Source: Aphis gossypii
Taxonomy: Eukaryota > Arthropoda > Insecta > Hemiptera > Aphididae
Assembly (NCBI RefSeq): GCF_020184175.1
Contig: NC_065533.1
Location: forward strand, 59,000,351-59,064,350
Reading direction: 5' to 3'
Length of the DNA stretch: 64,000 bases
Positions 23,818-34,010 of this stretch are shown here, one piece after another. Each line of letters opens with the position of its first letter. The first letter of the stretch is position 1. Under the pieces are notes generated by a model that did not search any database, had not been told where the DNA came from, and saw only the letters and a list, made by a program, of their open reading frames with translations. Both the position numbers and the translations under genes were made by a program.

Positions 23818-25345
23818 CAGTATGTCCCAAAAGTCCCGTATCACCCTTAATATCTCCATGTAAAATCACTATATTTAAACGCGGTTTTTTTTACAGTACT
23901 AAGTATGAAAATTCTGATTGAATGGCATAAAATTCATTTTTTTTTTTTTTTAATTCAAAAATTTTCAAAAAATTTTTTTACGCATTTAAGAATTTAAAAT
24001 TTTTAAGATAGCCATTTTGTTGAACATATTTTTTAAAACAGTTCAAAAACAAAAAATACTAAAATTAAATAAAAATTGACCAAGTTAGAGCAAGTTATGT
24101 TTTTGAATAATTGGTAAAAAAATCAATTATTGTTTCACATTTCAATAATGAAATATCTAATTTCAACACACGACAATACTTTTGCATTCCTAATTAAATT
24201 TTTGATTTGAATAGAAATAAAAATAGCCGTGTTATATCGTTTGCTGAACAGTGAAACTGGTTACCTATTTTCTAGTATTTTAATTATCATGAAGTGAACC
24301 TAAAGTTACGGTATTGGACATAATCTTACAGTTATAATTCATAAAGTCATAGACAAGCTGCTTGTAGTTATGGAATTGAGTATCCTGATCGTAAAAAACC
24401 ATCGTACAATGTTATCAACAGATTAATGTCTCGATTTTTGGAAACAGGTAAAATTGCATTATTCTCAAATTTATAATAAAGTTGCAAATTTTGGTATTTG
24501 GATACGTCCGAACCATTTCAGACGAGTTAGTCTAATAAGCGACTGAACCTTATATCCATAAGTCTTATAGTGACGTGGTGTCCACTGTACATATTTCTAA
24601 GAAATTAATTTTTTCCTACAATAAGCTAAATATCACGTAGATATTAGGTAGTGGGTGTTAAGCTGTGTACCTATTATTGAATTATTTTATTGATTTCATA
24701 ATTTTTTTAATAACTTAATTTTAACTCTTAGGCAATGTCAATGAACGAAATAGGTCAGGTAGATCTCAAAGTGTTACAAACGTAGATAATATCATCAAGT
24801 ATCAACATTCTTGGAAGTGTAGCTGTAGCTCCAAAATTATCCAATACCGTAATAACTTTAGGTTCACTTCATGATAATTAAAATACTTAAAAATAGGTAA
24901 CCAGTTTCACTGTTCAGCAAACGATATAACACGGCTATTTTTATTTCTATTCAAATCAAAACTTTAATTAGAAATGCAAAAGTATTGTCGTGTGTTGAAA
25001 TTATAGATATTTCATTATTGAAATGTGAAACAATAATTGATTTTTTTACCAATTATTCAAAAACATAACTTGCTCTAACTTGGTCAATTTTTATTTAATT
25101 TTAGTATTTTTTTTTTTGAACTGTTTTAAAAAATATGTTCAACAAAATGGCTATCTTAAAAATTTTAAATTCTTAAATGCGTAAAAAAATTTTTTGAAAA
25201 TTTTTGAATTAAAAAAAAAAAAAAAATGAATTTTATGCCGTTCAATCAGAATTTTCATATTTAGTACTGTAAAAAAAACCGCGTTTAAATATAGTGATTT
25301 TACATGGAGATATTAAGGGTGATACGGGACTTTTGGGACATACTG
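23818..25345 (+). mobile_element. Tc1/mariner-type element with ~500-bp TIRs and transposase remnant
   Basis: The left arm starts CAGTATGTCCCAAAAGTCCC at 23818 and the right arm ends with its complement at 25345; TA flanks both (23816-23817, 25346-25347). The arms stay complementary for about 500 bases each (to about 24318 and from about 24833). The ~510-bp middle has two exon-like pieces of a DUF4817-type N-terminal helix-turn-helix: YGIEYPDRKKPSYNVINRL ... RFLETG ending at GTAAAA near 24448, and after an AG near 24732, GNVNERNRSGRSQSVTNVDN. The catalytic domain is absent, so the element is a deletion derivative of an autonomous long-TIR relative. Confidence 0.9.
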
Positions 25346-25351
25346 TATATC

Positions 25352-25979
25352 TGTGGTGATATCGTTTGTTTACCGAGTAGTATTCTAACACGGTGTGTTT
25401 CACTGATAACAAGAAGACTACTATCTAGCACGATGTGGTGATTACGACGTGTTATCATCACTTACGCTAGCGCGTCCGCCGTATTATTGTCGTCACTATT
25501 TTGTTTTCCGTTCCTAACGTCGATGTATTTTTATTGTTATGTTGTAAACGTTTATATTGTTATATTGTATTTTATATTGTATTTTTTGTATCGTCTTTGA
25601 TCGCGCGACTACGCGCCATCTTAACTTCTTCTCCCGCCTCGCGCGCTAACGTTTTCGCCGTTACGGGCTCCAAGTTTTTCTCGCTCGCCTCGAGTACTCA
25701 CTCCTGTTTTCGCGATTCGACTCGACGCTCTACAGCCCTCAGTCCGCTCGCACTTAGCTTGTCACGCGTTTTAGTTTTTTCCGTTACAACTTGTATTTTT
25801 GTCTCGCCTGACCATCTTCCGCGTAACTTTTTTTCTACTTAATACTTTGTTTGTTTTGTCAAATAAATTACGTTTAATACGTTTTTTTCCTACAAAACGT
25901 TGGTTTGTTTTCTTTTACATAGTTTGTAATATCCCTTCTCCTGCCGGAGTCAACATAAGTTTTAGTCTACCTTATCACA
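25352..25979 (+). repeat. Possible solo LTR, GC-richer
   Basis: The segment is clearly richer in CG than its surroundings, starts TGTGGTGATA and ends TATCACA (inverted termini, TG...CA), and has AATAAA at about 25862. These are LTR features. No target duplication and no primer-binding site or ORF follow, so a solo LTR is the best reading; a CpG-containing host promoter is the alternative. Confidence 0.35.
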
Positions 25980-26360
25980 GCGGTAGCTAAAACGATTTAA
26001 GAATTTAAGATAGTACTACTATCTTAAATCGTGCTATCTAGTATTAGTATATATTAGCTGTGATATCTGACTAGTCGGTGCCTCCATAGATTATCCATGT
26101 ATTGTTTAATCTTATAATCTATGGTGCCTCCATGTGCTTGTCAAAATGTCAACCATGCGTTGTGGAACCGTTGTACCGTGTCTAACAGTATTTCGTTTCA
26201 TGTGCGAACGTTTTTTTTTTTTTTTTTGGTATAATTGCGCAAAAAAAAAAATTAGAAAATTGATAAAAAGAAAAGAAAAGGCGGCGCTGCTCGTCTACGT
26301 GAAAGCAAAAAAAAAAAAATGCTACTTGTAGCCGGTTCTTCCTGTCATAATTTAGTCAGT
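25980..26360. other. Palindromic spacer and 5' leader of the next gene
   Basis: Contains a palindrome around 26003-26031 (TTTAAGATAGTACTACTATC then TTAAATC), and hairpin arms CCATAGATTAT (26084-26094) / ATAATCTATGG (26114-26124) with GGTGCCTCCAT repeated on both sides. The A/T runs at 26209-26330 precede the ATG at 26361. Confidence 0.5.
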
Positions 26361-28383
26361 ATGTTTAAGAAAGCCGAATATAATCAGATGGAAATAACTG
26401 TAAGTGTTACTAACTGCTATCGTTAATTATCATAGTTATTAATTAAAATATGAATTAACAATTATTTATGTTATTCTCATAGGAATCTGATTATTCTAAT
26501 TGTGATGTAGGGGTAGATGCCAAAACTCAAATTATCGAGCCTAATGATGAATTAAATGTGTCCAATGATAATGTCAGTATGAAATCAAATTATATAACTT
26601 AAGAAGTTAGTAAATAATTATATGACTTACAAATTTAATATGATTGATTTTCATACCTATGTAGATTTTAGAAATTTAAAGATTCATTATATTTTATCCA
26701 TCTAATATTTATTAAATGCACTTTTGTAGGTTTCTGATATATCACATACAAAGTATGAGGATCCAGTACAGCCAAATCTATGTATTTATCCCAGGAATAG
26801 TGTAAATAGATCATTTAGTTCAAAGTATTATAAAATCTATAATTGGATTGAATATTCCATTAAAAATGACATGGTGTTTTGCTTTATATGTCGACACTTC
26901 ACCGTGAATACTAATTCAAAAGTTGATAGTACATTCATAAATAAAGGTTTTAACTGTTGGAGGAAACAGACCGAGTCATTTAATAAACACATGAGTAGTG
27001 AAAAACATAAACTAAACAATGAAAAATATGCGATGTTTTTAAATACAAAAAAGAATGATACCTCTGTTGCAAATTCACTTATCACATCCCGAAAAAAATA
27101 TATTGAAGATAATCGTAAACATATTATTTTATTGTTAAAAGCCACACTATTTTTATCAAAGCAAGGCCTTCCCTTCAGGGGACATGATGAATCTAATGAG
27201 TCAACCAACCGTGGACATTTTATTGTTGTTAAATACATTTAATGATCCTGAAACTATAACTAAATTATCTGCTAGATATGGTCACTATACTTCTCCGGAA
27301 TACCAAAATGATTTGATCAAGACTATAGCTTCTAGTACTAGGAAAAATATTATTGAAAAAATTGCTTTTACTAGAGCTTATTCCATACTTGTTGACGAAA
27401 CGAAAGACGTAAGCAAAAAGGAGCAGTTATCATTCATCGTTAGATTTGTTGATGGCAACTTAAATATCCATGAAAAAGCAATTGGTTGCTATCACATGAA
27501 GAAATGTGATGCCTATACTTTAAGTCAAGAAATTCTCAATATTGCTGTCCATAATAAGTTAGATATACAAAAATGTGTAGCACAGTGTTATGACGGGGCA
27601 TCAGTTATGAGCGGATTATTTTCAGGAGTTCAAAAAAGAATAGTAGATATTGTGCCACATGCTATCTATATTCACTGTCATGCTCACCGTCTTAACTTAT
27701 GTTTGGTGAATACAATTCAAAATAATAATATTGTAGTTGATTTTTTTGACACAGTTCAATCACTGTATAAATATTTAATGAATGGGCATACACGATATGA
27801 GTTATTTATGAAAATTCAAAGAGACGAGAAATTAAAAGAAATACATTTAGAACGTCTGGTAGAAACTCGGTGGTCCTATTGGCATTCATCTCTAAAAAAA
27901 ATTCAAATACGGTATAGTGAAATTAAAGATGTATTAAAAGTATTAGCAGTTCAAGATGATCAAGCAGCCAGAGCTATAGGTTTACTAGAGGAAATATCAA
28001 CTTTTTGGTTTATTTTAATTTTGTATATTATGGAACAAATTTTGAGCACTATTCATTGTTTATCATGTCAATTTCAATGTTCTACAATTTTATTACCCAA
28101 AGCTATAAATTTAGTAACTTCAACAAAAAATCAACTAATAAATCTACGATCTGAAGAAAATTTTACATATATTTATAACGAAGCAAAAATATGTGCTATA
28201 AAGAACCAAGTAACCATTGAAAAGGAAGAAGAATTTATTCGCCTCAGAAAAAAATATGAACCATCAAAAAAATTTGAAGACTTTTTTATAATGAGTACTT
28301 TAGGTCAAGCAGGAACTAAGCAAGCAAAACATAATGGGAAAAATGTAAAAACTGATGTATTGTTTAATGTCATAGACAGGTAA
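26361..28383 (+). pseudogene. hAT-family ZMYM1-like transposase, frameshifted and lacking its C-terminus
   Basis: Exons 26361-26399, 26483-26572 and 26730 onward join in phase 0. The protein has a TTF/BED-type zinc finger (FCFICRHF near 26868; FNKHMSSEKHK near 26976), then the RGHDES region, the RNase H-like domain with SILVDETKDVSKKEQLS near 27384 (first catalytic Asp), QCYDGASVMSG near 27586 and IHCHAHRLNLCL near 27670. A one-base loss near 27215, in GGACATTTTATTG, shifts the frame. Reading ends at 28383 where CAG/GTAAAA could be a splice donor; the hATC dimerisation domain is not found downstream because a pogo element begins 74 bases later. Such genes are hAT transposons or their domesticated relatives; the frameshift argues against function. 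Confidence 0.82.
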
Positions 28384-28456
28384 AAACTTAAAATTTAAAA
28401 ATCATCTATGTGCAGCGTTGGAAAGTATTTATGTTACGAAATTTTTAAATTTAATA

Positions 28457-30988
28457 ACTACCGTAAAAGTGGGTGACTTCGGACATATTGGGTGACTCCG
28501 GACAATAATGATGTAGTTTAATAAATAATTTATTATTGATGTGATAAGCACTTGAATTTGGTTTTTATCACATAATTATAATTGTGACGTTATATTCGGT
28601 ATGTGTAACGCAACGGAACGCTGTTACTATTGATAAGTGGCTCACACACGTGTTTATGTTATCAAGCTTATTTTCCCGCATTATACATGATAACACTTAG
28701 ATAATTCGTCAAGTAAAGAAATCTTATCCGATTTTAATGATTTTTTTTTTGTTTAATAAAGCAAGTTCTTAAATATTAATCCTTTAGATAAAAATCAGCG
28801 TACATAAAACATTGCAATTGTTATAACAAGTATAAAGAAAAAGTTATAAAAGCAGGCTGACTTCGGACAATGGCACCGTATAAAAAAAAGGTTGGTGGTC
28901 GACCATATATAAATTACGAACATGGTCAATTGGTTAAAGCGTTAGATGACATTAAAAAAAATTCGATTACATTGAGAATGGCTGCTGAAAAGTATGGTAT
29001 ACCCAAAAGCACTTTAAGTGACTATAGGAAAAATGCCAATAATATTAAAAAACCTGGAGGTCAAATGGTGCTCTCTGAAAAAGATGAGGCCATGTTAGTT
29101 GAAGGATTGGTCACTTGTGCCGAATGGGGGTTTCCTCTCCACGCATCAGATATGCGTATAGTTGTGCAATCGTTTTTAAATCGATCTGGGAAAACTGTAA
29201 AAAGATTTAAATCTAATTTGCCCGGAATCGACTGGGTTAAATCGTTTTTAAATCGTAATAAGTCATTAACTAAGCGATTTGGTGAAAATATAAAACGTGT
29301 TAGAGCCGGTGTTTCTAAACCAATTTTAACCAAATATTTTGATAATTTGGAAGTTGTTTTACAAGATGTACCGGCTAGTAATATTTTTAATTATGATGAA
29401 ACGAATTTTAGTGACGATCCCGGAAAAAAATTAGTAATTGTTAGACGAGGTGTGAAACATCCAGAAATAATAAGGGATTCATCGAAGGCAAGTACTTCGG
29501 TGATGTTTTGTGCAGCCGCAGATGGTAAAATTGTTCCTCCATATACGGTTTATAAATCGACATATTTTATCCAACATGGATAGAGGGTGGCGTCCCAGGT
29601 GCCAGATTTAATCGTAACTCAAGTGGTTGGTTTGACATGAGTATTTTCGAGGACTGGTTCTCTCTTTCGTTTATACCATTTATTAAAAATTTAAATGGTC
29701 CTAAAGTCATAATAGCAGATAATTTGGCGAGTCACCTCTCTTTGGAAGTTATTAAATTATGTGAAACTCATAATATTAGATTTGTGTTACTACCACCAAA
29801 TGCAACCCACCTTTGTCAGCCATTAGATCTTGCGTTTTTTCGTCCTTTAAAGGGAGCATGGCGAAAAGTATTGGACGAGTGGAAAAAAAAATAGAGGTGT
29901 TTTGCCTAAATGTTTATTTCCAGAAATGCTGAAAAAAGCTTTAAACACGGTTGAATCACTCGAATCGAATGTCAAAGCTGGTTTTATGGCAGCTGGAATA
30001 GTTCCTTCTAATAAAGACCGTGTGTTATCAAAAGTAAAATCTAGGCCTGAAGACCAAGAACATGAAGAACAGGTTAGAAATCGTTCGTGGTCACAAGCAT
30101 TTGTTGACATTCTACAGGATGTTCGTTTGGAAGATAAAGTCGTAGGAAAGAAGCCAAGAGGAAAAAAAGTTGCAGTTGAGCCAGGAAAAAGTGTTGGTGT
30201 TGAGGATTTTGGAATTACAACTGAAGATGCTGAGGATAGTGAGGAAGATATAGATGATCCCGAATTCGATGAAAACGTACTAATTAATGATGAAAATCAA
30301 CCATCAACTAGTGGTCCTATAACGACTCAGCCAGAGAGTTCTACCGATTTTGAAATTGATGATTTTATTTTAGTTAGATATGATACAGGTAAAAGTTACC
30401 GTAAATATATAGGTCAAGTTATTAGCGTGGACTATCCTCTGTTGAACGTAATATTTTTTAAGAAAAAAAAATTCTATCTCTGGGTCTACTATATTTGTGT
30501 TCCCTACAGTAGCAGACAAAAGTAGGATTAATGTTTTACAGGTAGTTACCAAAGTCAAACTTTTGGCCAAGTTGAAACGTCAAAGATTTGTTTTGGATAT
30601 AGATGATACAAACATAGAATAGATATTTGTTTAATATATTGTAAATATGACATTTGTTTTCATTCAAAAATGTTTTTTTTTAATTTTAATTTTTTAATTG
30701 TATGAAGATCATGATTTGAGAAGAATTAAAAAAATTAATCATAAGTAGTTGCTTCAAAAGATAAAAGGAGTAATTTATTTTATACTAGGTTGTTTTCCAT
30801 TTTTTATTTAAAATATGAATGTTTTGTTACGTTTTATCATTTGTTTTTCTAATTTATCTTTCAAACAAACATTGTTATGTTAAAAATCATTTTTTAAAAA
30901 TTTAAAATGTTGTCCGGAGTCACCCACAATTAGTTTTAAATCGATTTTATATGAAAAACTTATAGCGTCCGAAGTCACCCACTTTAGT
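28457..30988 (+). mobile_element. Complete pogo-like element with TA target duplication
   Basis: Left end ACTACCGTAAAAGTGGGTGA and right end whose complement reads ACTAAAGTGGGTGACTTCGG are inverted; TA flanks both sides (28455-28456, 30989-30990). A second motif GGGTGACTCCGGACAA follows inside each end (28489-28505 and about 30910-30926), and CTGACTTCGGACAATG occurs again at the transposase start codon (28858-28872). Length 2,532 bp. It lies inside the N-terminal coding region of a Tigger-like element on its right side. Confidence 0.93.
28870..30622 (+). pseudogene. pogo/jerky-type DDE transposase, three one-base frameshifts
   Basis: Cut-and-paste transposase. The N-terminus has a Psq-type helix-turn-helix (ITLRMAAEKYGIPKSTLSD near 28966), then a CENP-B-like segment, then the DDE_1 core: FNYDETN near 29389 (first Asp), IIADNLASH near 29710 (second Asp) and NATHLCQPLDLAF near 29800 (third acidic residue). 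Frame changes occur near 29566 (in TTTT), near 29884 (in the A run of GTGGAAAAAAAAATAG) and near 30463 (in an A run); each looks like one base lost or gained in a homopolymer. After the third, the C-terminus continues to the stop at about 30620. The C-terminal half is acidic and low complexity (AEDSEEDIDDPEFDE). Confidence 0.92.
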
Positions 30989-31519
30989 TATCACCACTAT
31001 CCATCTTTGACGCAAAATCCATGATTGCATGACGATTATTTTTAATATCTGTAACTGTTGCTTTACCTATATTATAAAAACGAGCTAATGATACGCTAGT
31101 CTCGCCTTTGTCCAGTTTAGTAAGAATTTCTATTTGTTCCATCGTAAGATAATGACGTTTACGTTTATTAGACATTTTAAATATGTACTTGACAATTGTT
31201 AAATATTTGTACGTATGTGTATGCGGTAGAGAGCCGAACCAAACTAACAAATTAAACACGAGGACGTCGTTTAGATAAGCTCGTTGCGTTTTGGTCATCT
31301 ACTAATGATTAACGCACGTAAAATACGTAGATGATATTATGTACTAATAATAAACCAAAAGCGATAGTTATGATAAATTCTATAAACCAGCCGGCCGATC
31401 GGCCAGATACGAGTTTTTATTTTCGGATAACAGAAACGTTTGGATACGCTAATGGCTAATTATAGTTCGGATAATAGAGGGTTCGTATAACGGAGGTTCG
31501 GATAATCGAAGTTCTACTG
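30984..31519 (-). mobile_element. 5' part of a Tigger-like element with CENP-B-type N-terminus
   Basis: The terminal repeat CAGTAGAACTTCGATTATCC starts at 31519 on the minus strand, preceded by TA, followed by further GTTATCCGAA-type repeats. An ATG at 31175 opens MSNKRKRHYLTMEQIEILTK ... ARFYNIGKATVTDIKNNRH ... FASKMDSGD, the CENPB_N helix-turn-helix of TIGD-type transposases. At SGDN the frame runs into the end of the pogo element (30988), so pogo interrupted it. I do not recognise the remainder of this gene left of 28457. Confidence 0.8.
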
Positions 31520-31689
31520 TACATACCTATGGTACAATAGGTATGCGATTAAAGATTGAATAGTTTGAAGTAAAAGGTTAAACACAATTAATAAAAGTTT
31601 GTCGGTCAATATAAAATCTAAGATAAGATATAATTTGTCCGGTATTAGTGTATTACACACAATCCCACGACCCACGTAGTAGTGTAGTA

Positions 31690-32371
31690 CAGCCGGTTTT
31701 GAGGGTGAAGCAAGTGAGGCGGTGCCTCACCTAAAATTTTGTAGTAAATAATACTCTAAAAGTATAATTCATAGCTCACCATTAGCCACACATCTCGCCA
31801 ACAATTTTTGACGTATTTATGGTTTTATTTGAAAAAATAATCTTGTTTACGAAGTTTAATTATATGAATATCATTTATTTTACTATTGTATAATATTATT
31901 CCGCGTTTATTACCAAAAATAGTGATAAACCGATAAGAAATGTACGAAATAATTATTACGTAAGCAAACCCTCATATTTTAGCCGGCGGCAATATTCCGA
32001 TGACGTCGGAGAGGCACCGTGTAACGTCGCCTCTGAATTGTTACTTGTGTACATGAATTACACACACACACGTAAGTACGCGAATGCACGCGACTATTAA
32101 ATAAGCAAAATTGCGCATGCGTAATGATCATCGTGAGGCTCGTTTTTCATCGCCTCTGAGTACTAAAAATAGATGAGTAGGTAATATGGTCAGCCCGCAG
32201 CTGTAATTGCAGCACAATAAACAACAACACATAGATATAGATAATCATAAACTGTTCCTATTGTCATAGAGCCTAATGAAACCGATTTCAATAATTTAAT
32301 TTTTGTTATGAAGGGAGGGGAAGTAATACATTCGTTGCCTCACTAAAAAAATACATCCAAAACCGCCACTG
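31690..32371. mobile_element. hAT-like non-autonomous element
   Basis: Left end CAGCCGGTTTTGAGGGTGAA with GTGAGGC further in, right end (complement) CAGTGGCGGTTTTGGATGTA with GTGAGGCAACG further in. The ends agree imperfectly and start with CAG as in hAT elements. The 8 bases on either side (GTGTAGTA, AGCTACGG) do not match, so a target duplication is not supported. No ORF. Confidence 0.5.
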
Positions 32372-32462
32372 AGCTACGGCATTGAGTGCAGACCGTTCAG
32401 CTCACCGCGCATCACAGTTTATTAGACTATTGTGTAAAATTATTATAATTTTTATTTTAAAA

Positions 32463-32555
32463 ATGCCGAAAGTCAAAACTGAAAGTACCAAATTACGACA
32501 ATTTGTTGTAGAATTTTCTAGCAATATTTTTACAACCGACGGTAAAGTACTGTAT
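32463..32555 (+). pseudogene. N-terminal start of a CGGBP1-like/hAT protein, cut by an inversion
   Basis: ATG at 32463 opens MPKVKTESTKLRQFVVEFSS ending ...FTTDGKVLY and a stop. This is the usual start of CGGBP1-like BED-finger proteins, in which the finger CxxC should follow directly. Here the finger is on the other strand immediately downstream. Confidence 0.5.
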
Positions 32556-32759
32556 TAAAGATGCACAAAAATCCTCATTGAAAATATTTGGATTTTTAGA
32601 ATTAGCTTCCAATACAAACAGTTGCTTTTTATTATCTGTCTTACGTTTTAAAGCACTGCTGTGTAATGTTGTGTTAATATGCTGCACTATTTGAGATTTC
32701 TTTATGCAAGTTATCATTTTATTACATACCTGGCAATACACCATACAATCGCTGTCCAC
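32545..32759 (-). pseudogene. BED-type zinc finger segment of the same kind of protein, inverted
   Basis: Minus-strand reading: VYCQVCNKM then QIVQHINTTLHSSALKRK gives C-x2-C ... H-x5-H, followed by NPNIFNEDFCASLIQ, the segment that normally follows the finger in CGGBP1-like hAT proteins. The reading then runs into the complement of the plus-strand start, so the two parts face each other and meet near 32550. Confidence 0.5.
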
Positions 32760-33868
32760 TGTTAAAACATATATTTTTTGTTATGTGGTTCTACCCATTG
32801 TTTCAAAAGGTTTTTATAATTCACTGATTTTTTTAATTTTAAAAATGACACTTAAATATGTAAGCAATTATAAGACAACTATAGTGTAAAACAAAATTTG
32901 GATATTTGAATATTTGATAAACGTATACATTGATCTTATCAGTAAGAATACAGCTGCCAGCATTGCAGGTTAGCCATGTTAAGCGAACAGCACGGCAACT
33001 TATGATAAAGCGCTATAACACGCGAGGTTTATAGATAAACCTTGATAACACTGCGTGTTATATTTTTATCAAATTGATAAAAAAAAAGTAAATTGTAAAT
33101 GTTCAAAAAAAATTTTTCTGGGTACCGTACTATTAGAATTAAAAATAAATAGAAATTTTTTCTCGCAATTTACGAAATATTCCAAAATATGCTAAAGGGG
33201 TTAAATATTCTCTAGCCCGTGAAATATTCTCAAATATGCAAAAAAACTTTTTTCTACGATTTTGGAATTGAACGAATTGTCTACATTTTATACTTTCATA
33301 AGACTGCATAGACCCAGTAACGATTTAAAAAAAATATAAATCCGGTCTTTAATTATAATAATATTATGTTACTCACATTTTTATAAGTATGTAAGATTAA
33401 TGATTTAAATGAATTTATTGAATTTAAATTTATTTAAAAGATATAACCATCAATTAAACATTAAGTTGAAAGTAAGTAAAATAAATATTTGGTCATATAG
33501 AATGTTGTGTTATACAATATCACACCGTATAAGACCATCATGTAATTGTGTACAGGGAAAAAGGGTTTGTGTATTTAAAATTAATTGAATTATGTAACCA
33601 GGGTAATAGCAAAAAATTAACACATTCTTTTTTGTAATTAAAAAAATATATATATTGCAAAATGGCACATTTTGCATTTAAAAATTATACGCTTAAATTA
33701 TTATTCTAGTTTCAATTTTGTAAGATTATCTCGTCTGGATCTTAACTTAATTTTATTAGTTTTTAAATAATACATTTTTTTCTAATTTTTACATGTAATA
33801 AATTCAAGCATTGGTTTCAATCATGTTATAATATACAGATAGCCAATGTCATACTTATTTTTAGGCAC
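32760..33868. other. AT-rich spacer
   Basis: No gene supported on either strand; A/T runs and short repeats only. Confidence 0.4.
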
Positions 33869-34010
33869 TTAAGGGGGAAGAGGTCACTCCTATCCTTTAC
33901 ATATAGGCAATTACAAAAAAAACTTTATTTGAAAACAATTGGATGAAATTTAGTACATCCAAAGTGATTTCTCCGTAGCGTCTTTTTCATAGGAGTGACC
34001 TTCCCCTTAA
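33869..34010. mobile_element. 142-bp foldback MITE with TTAA ends
   Basis: TTAAGGGGGAAGAGGTCACT (33869) and, at the right, AGGAGTGACCTTCCCCTTAA (33991-34010) are inverted with two small gaps. TTAA at both outer edges fits the target duplication of piggyBac-type elements. No ORF. Confidence 0.7.

Noticed and set aside
25501..25990. Two overlapping reading frames in the CG-rich segment as genes
   Set aside because: No recognisable motif; they lie within the LTR-like segment and start at non-ATG or internal codons.
30151..30300. Acidic stretch as a separate regulatory protein
   Set aside because: It is in frame with the pogo transposase and is the usual acidic C-terminal part.
31682..32379. 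8-bp target duplication for the hAT-like element at 31690
   Set aside because: GTGTAGTA and AGCTACGG do not match.
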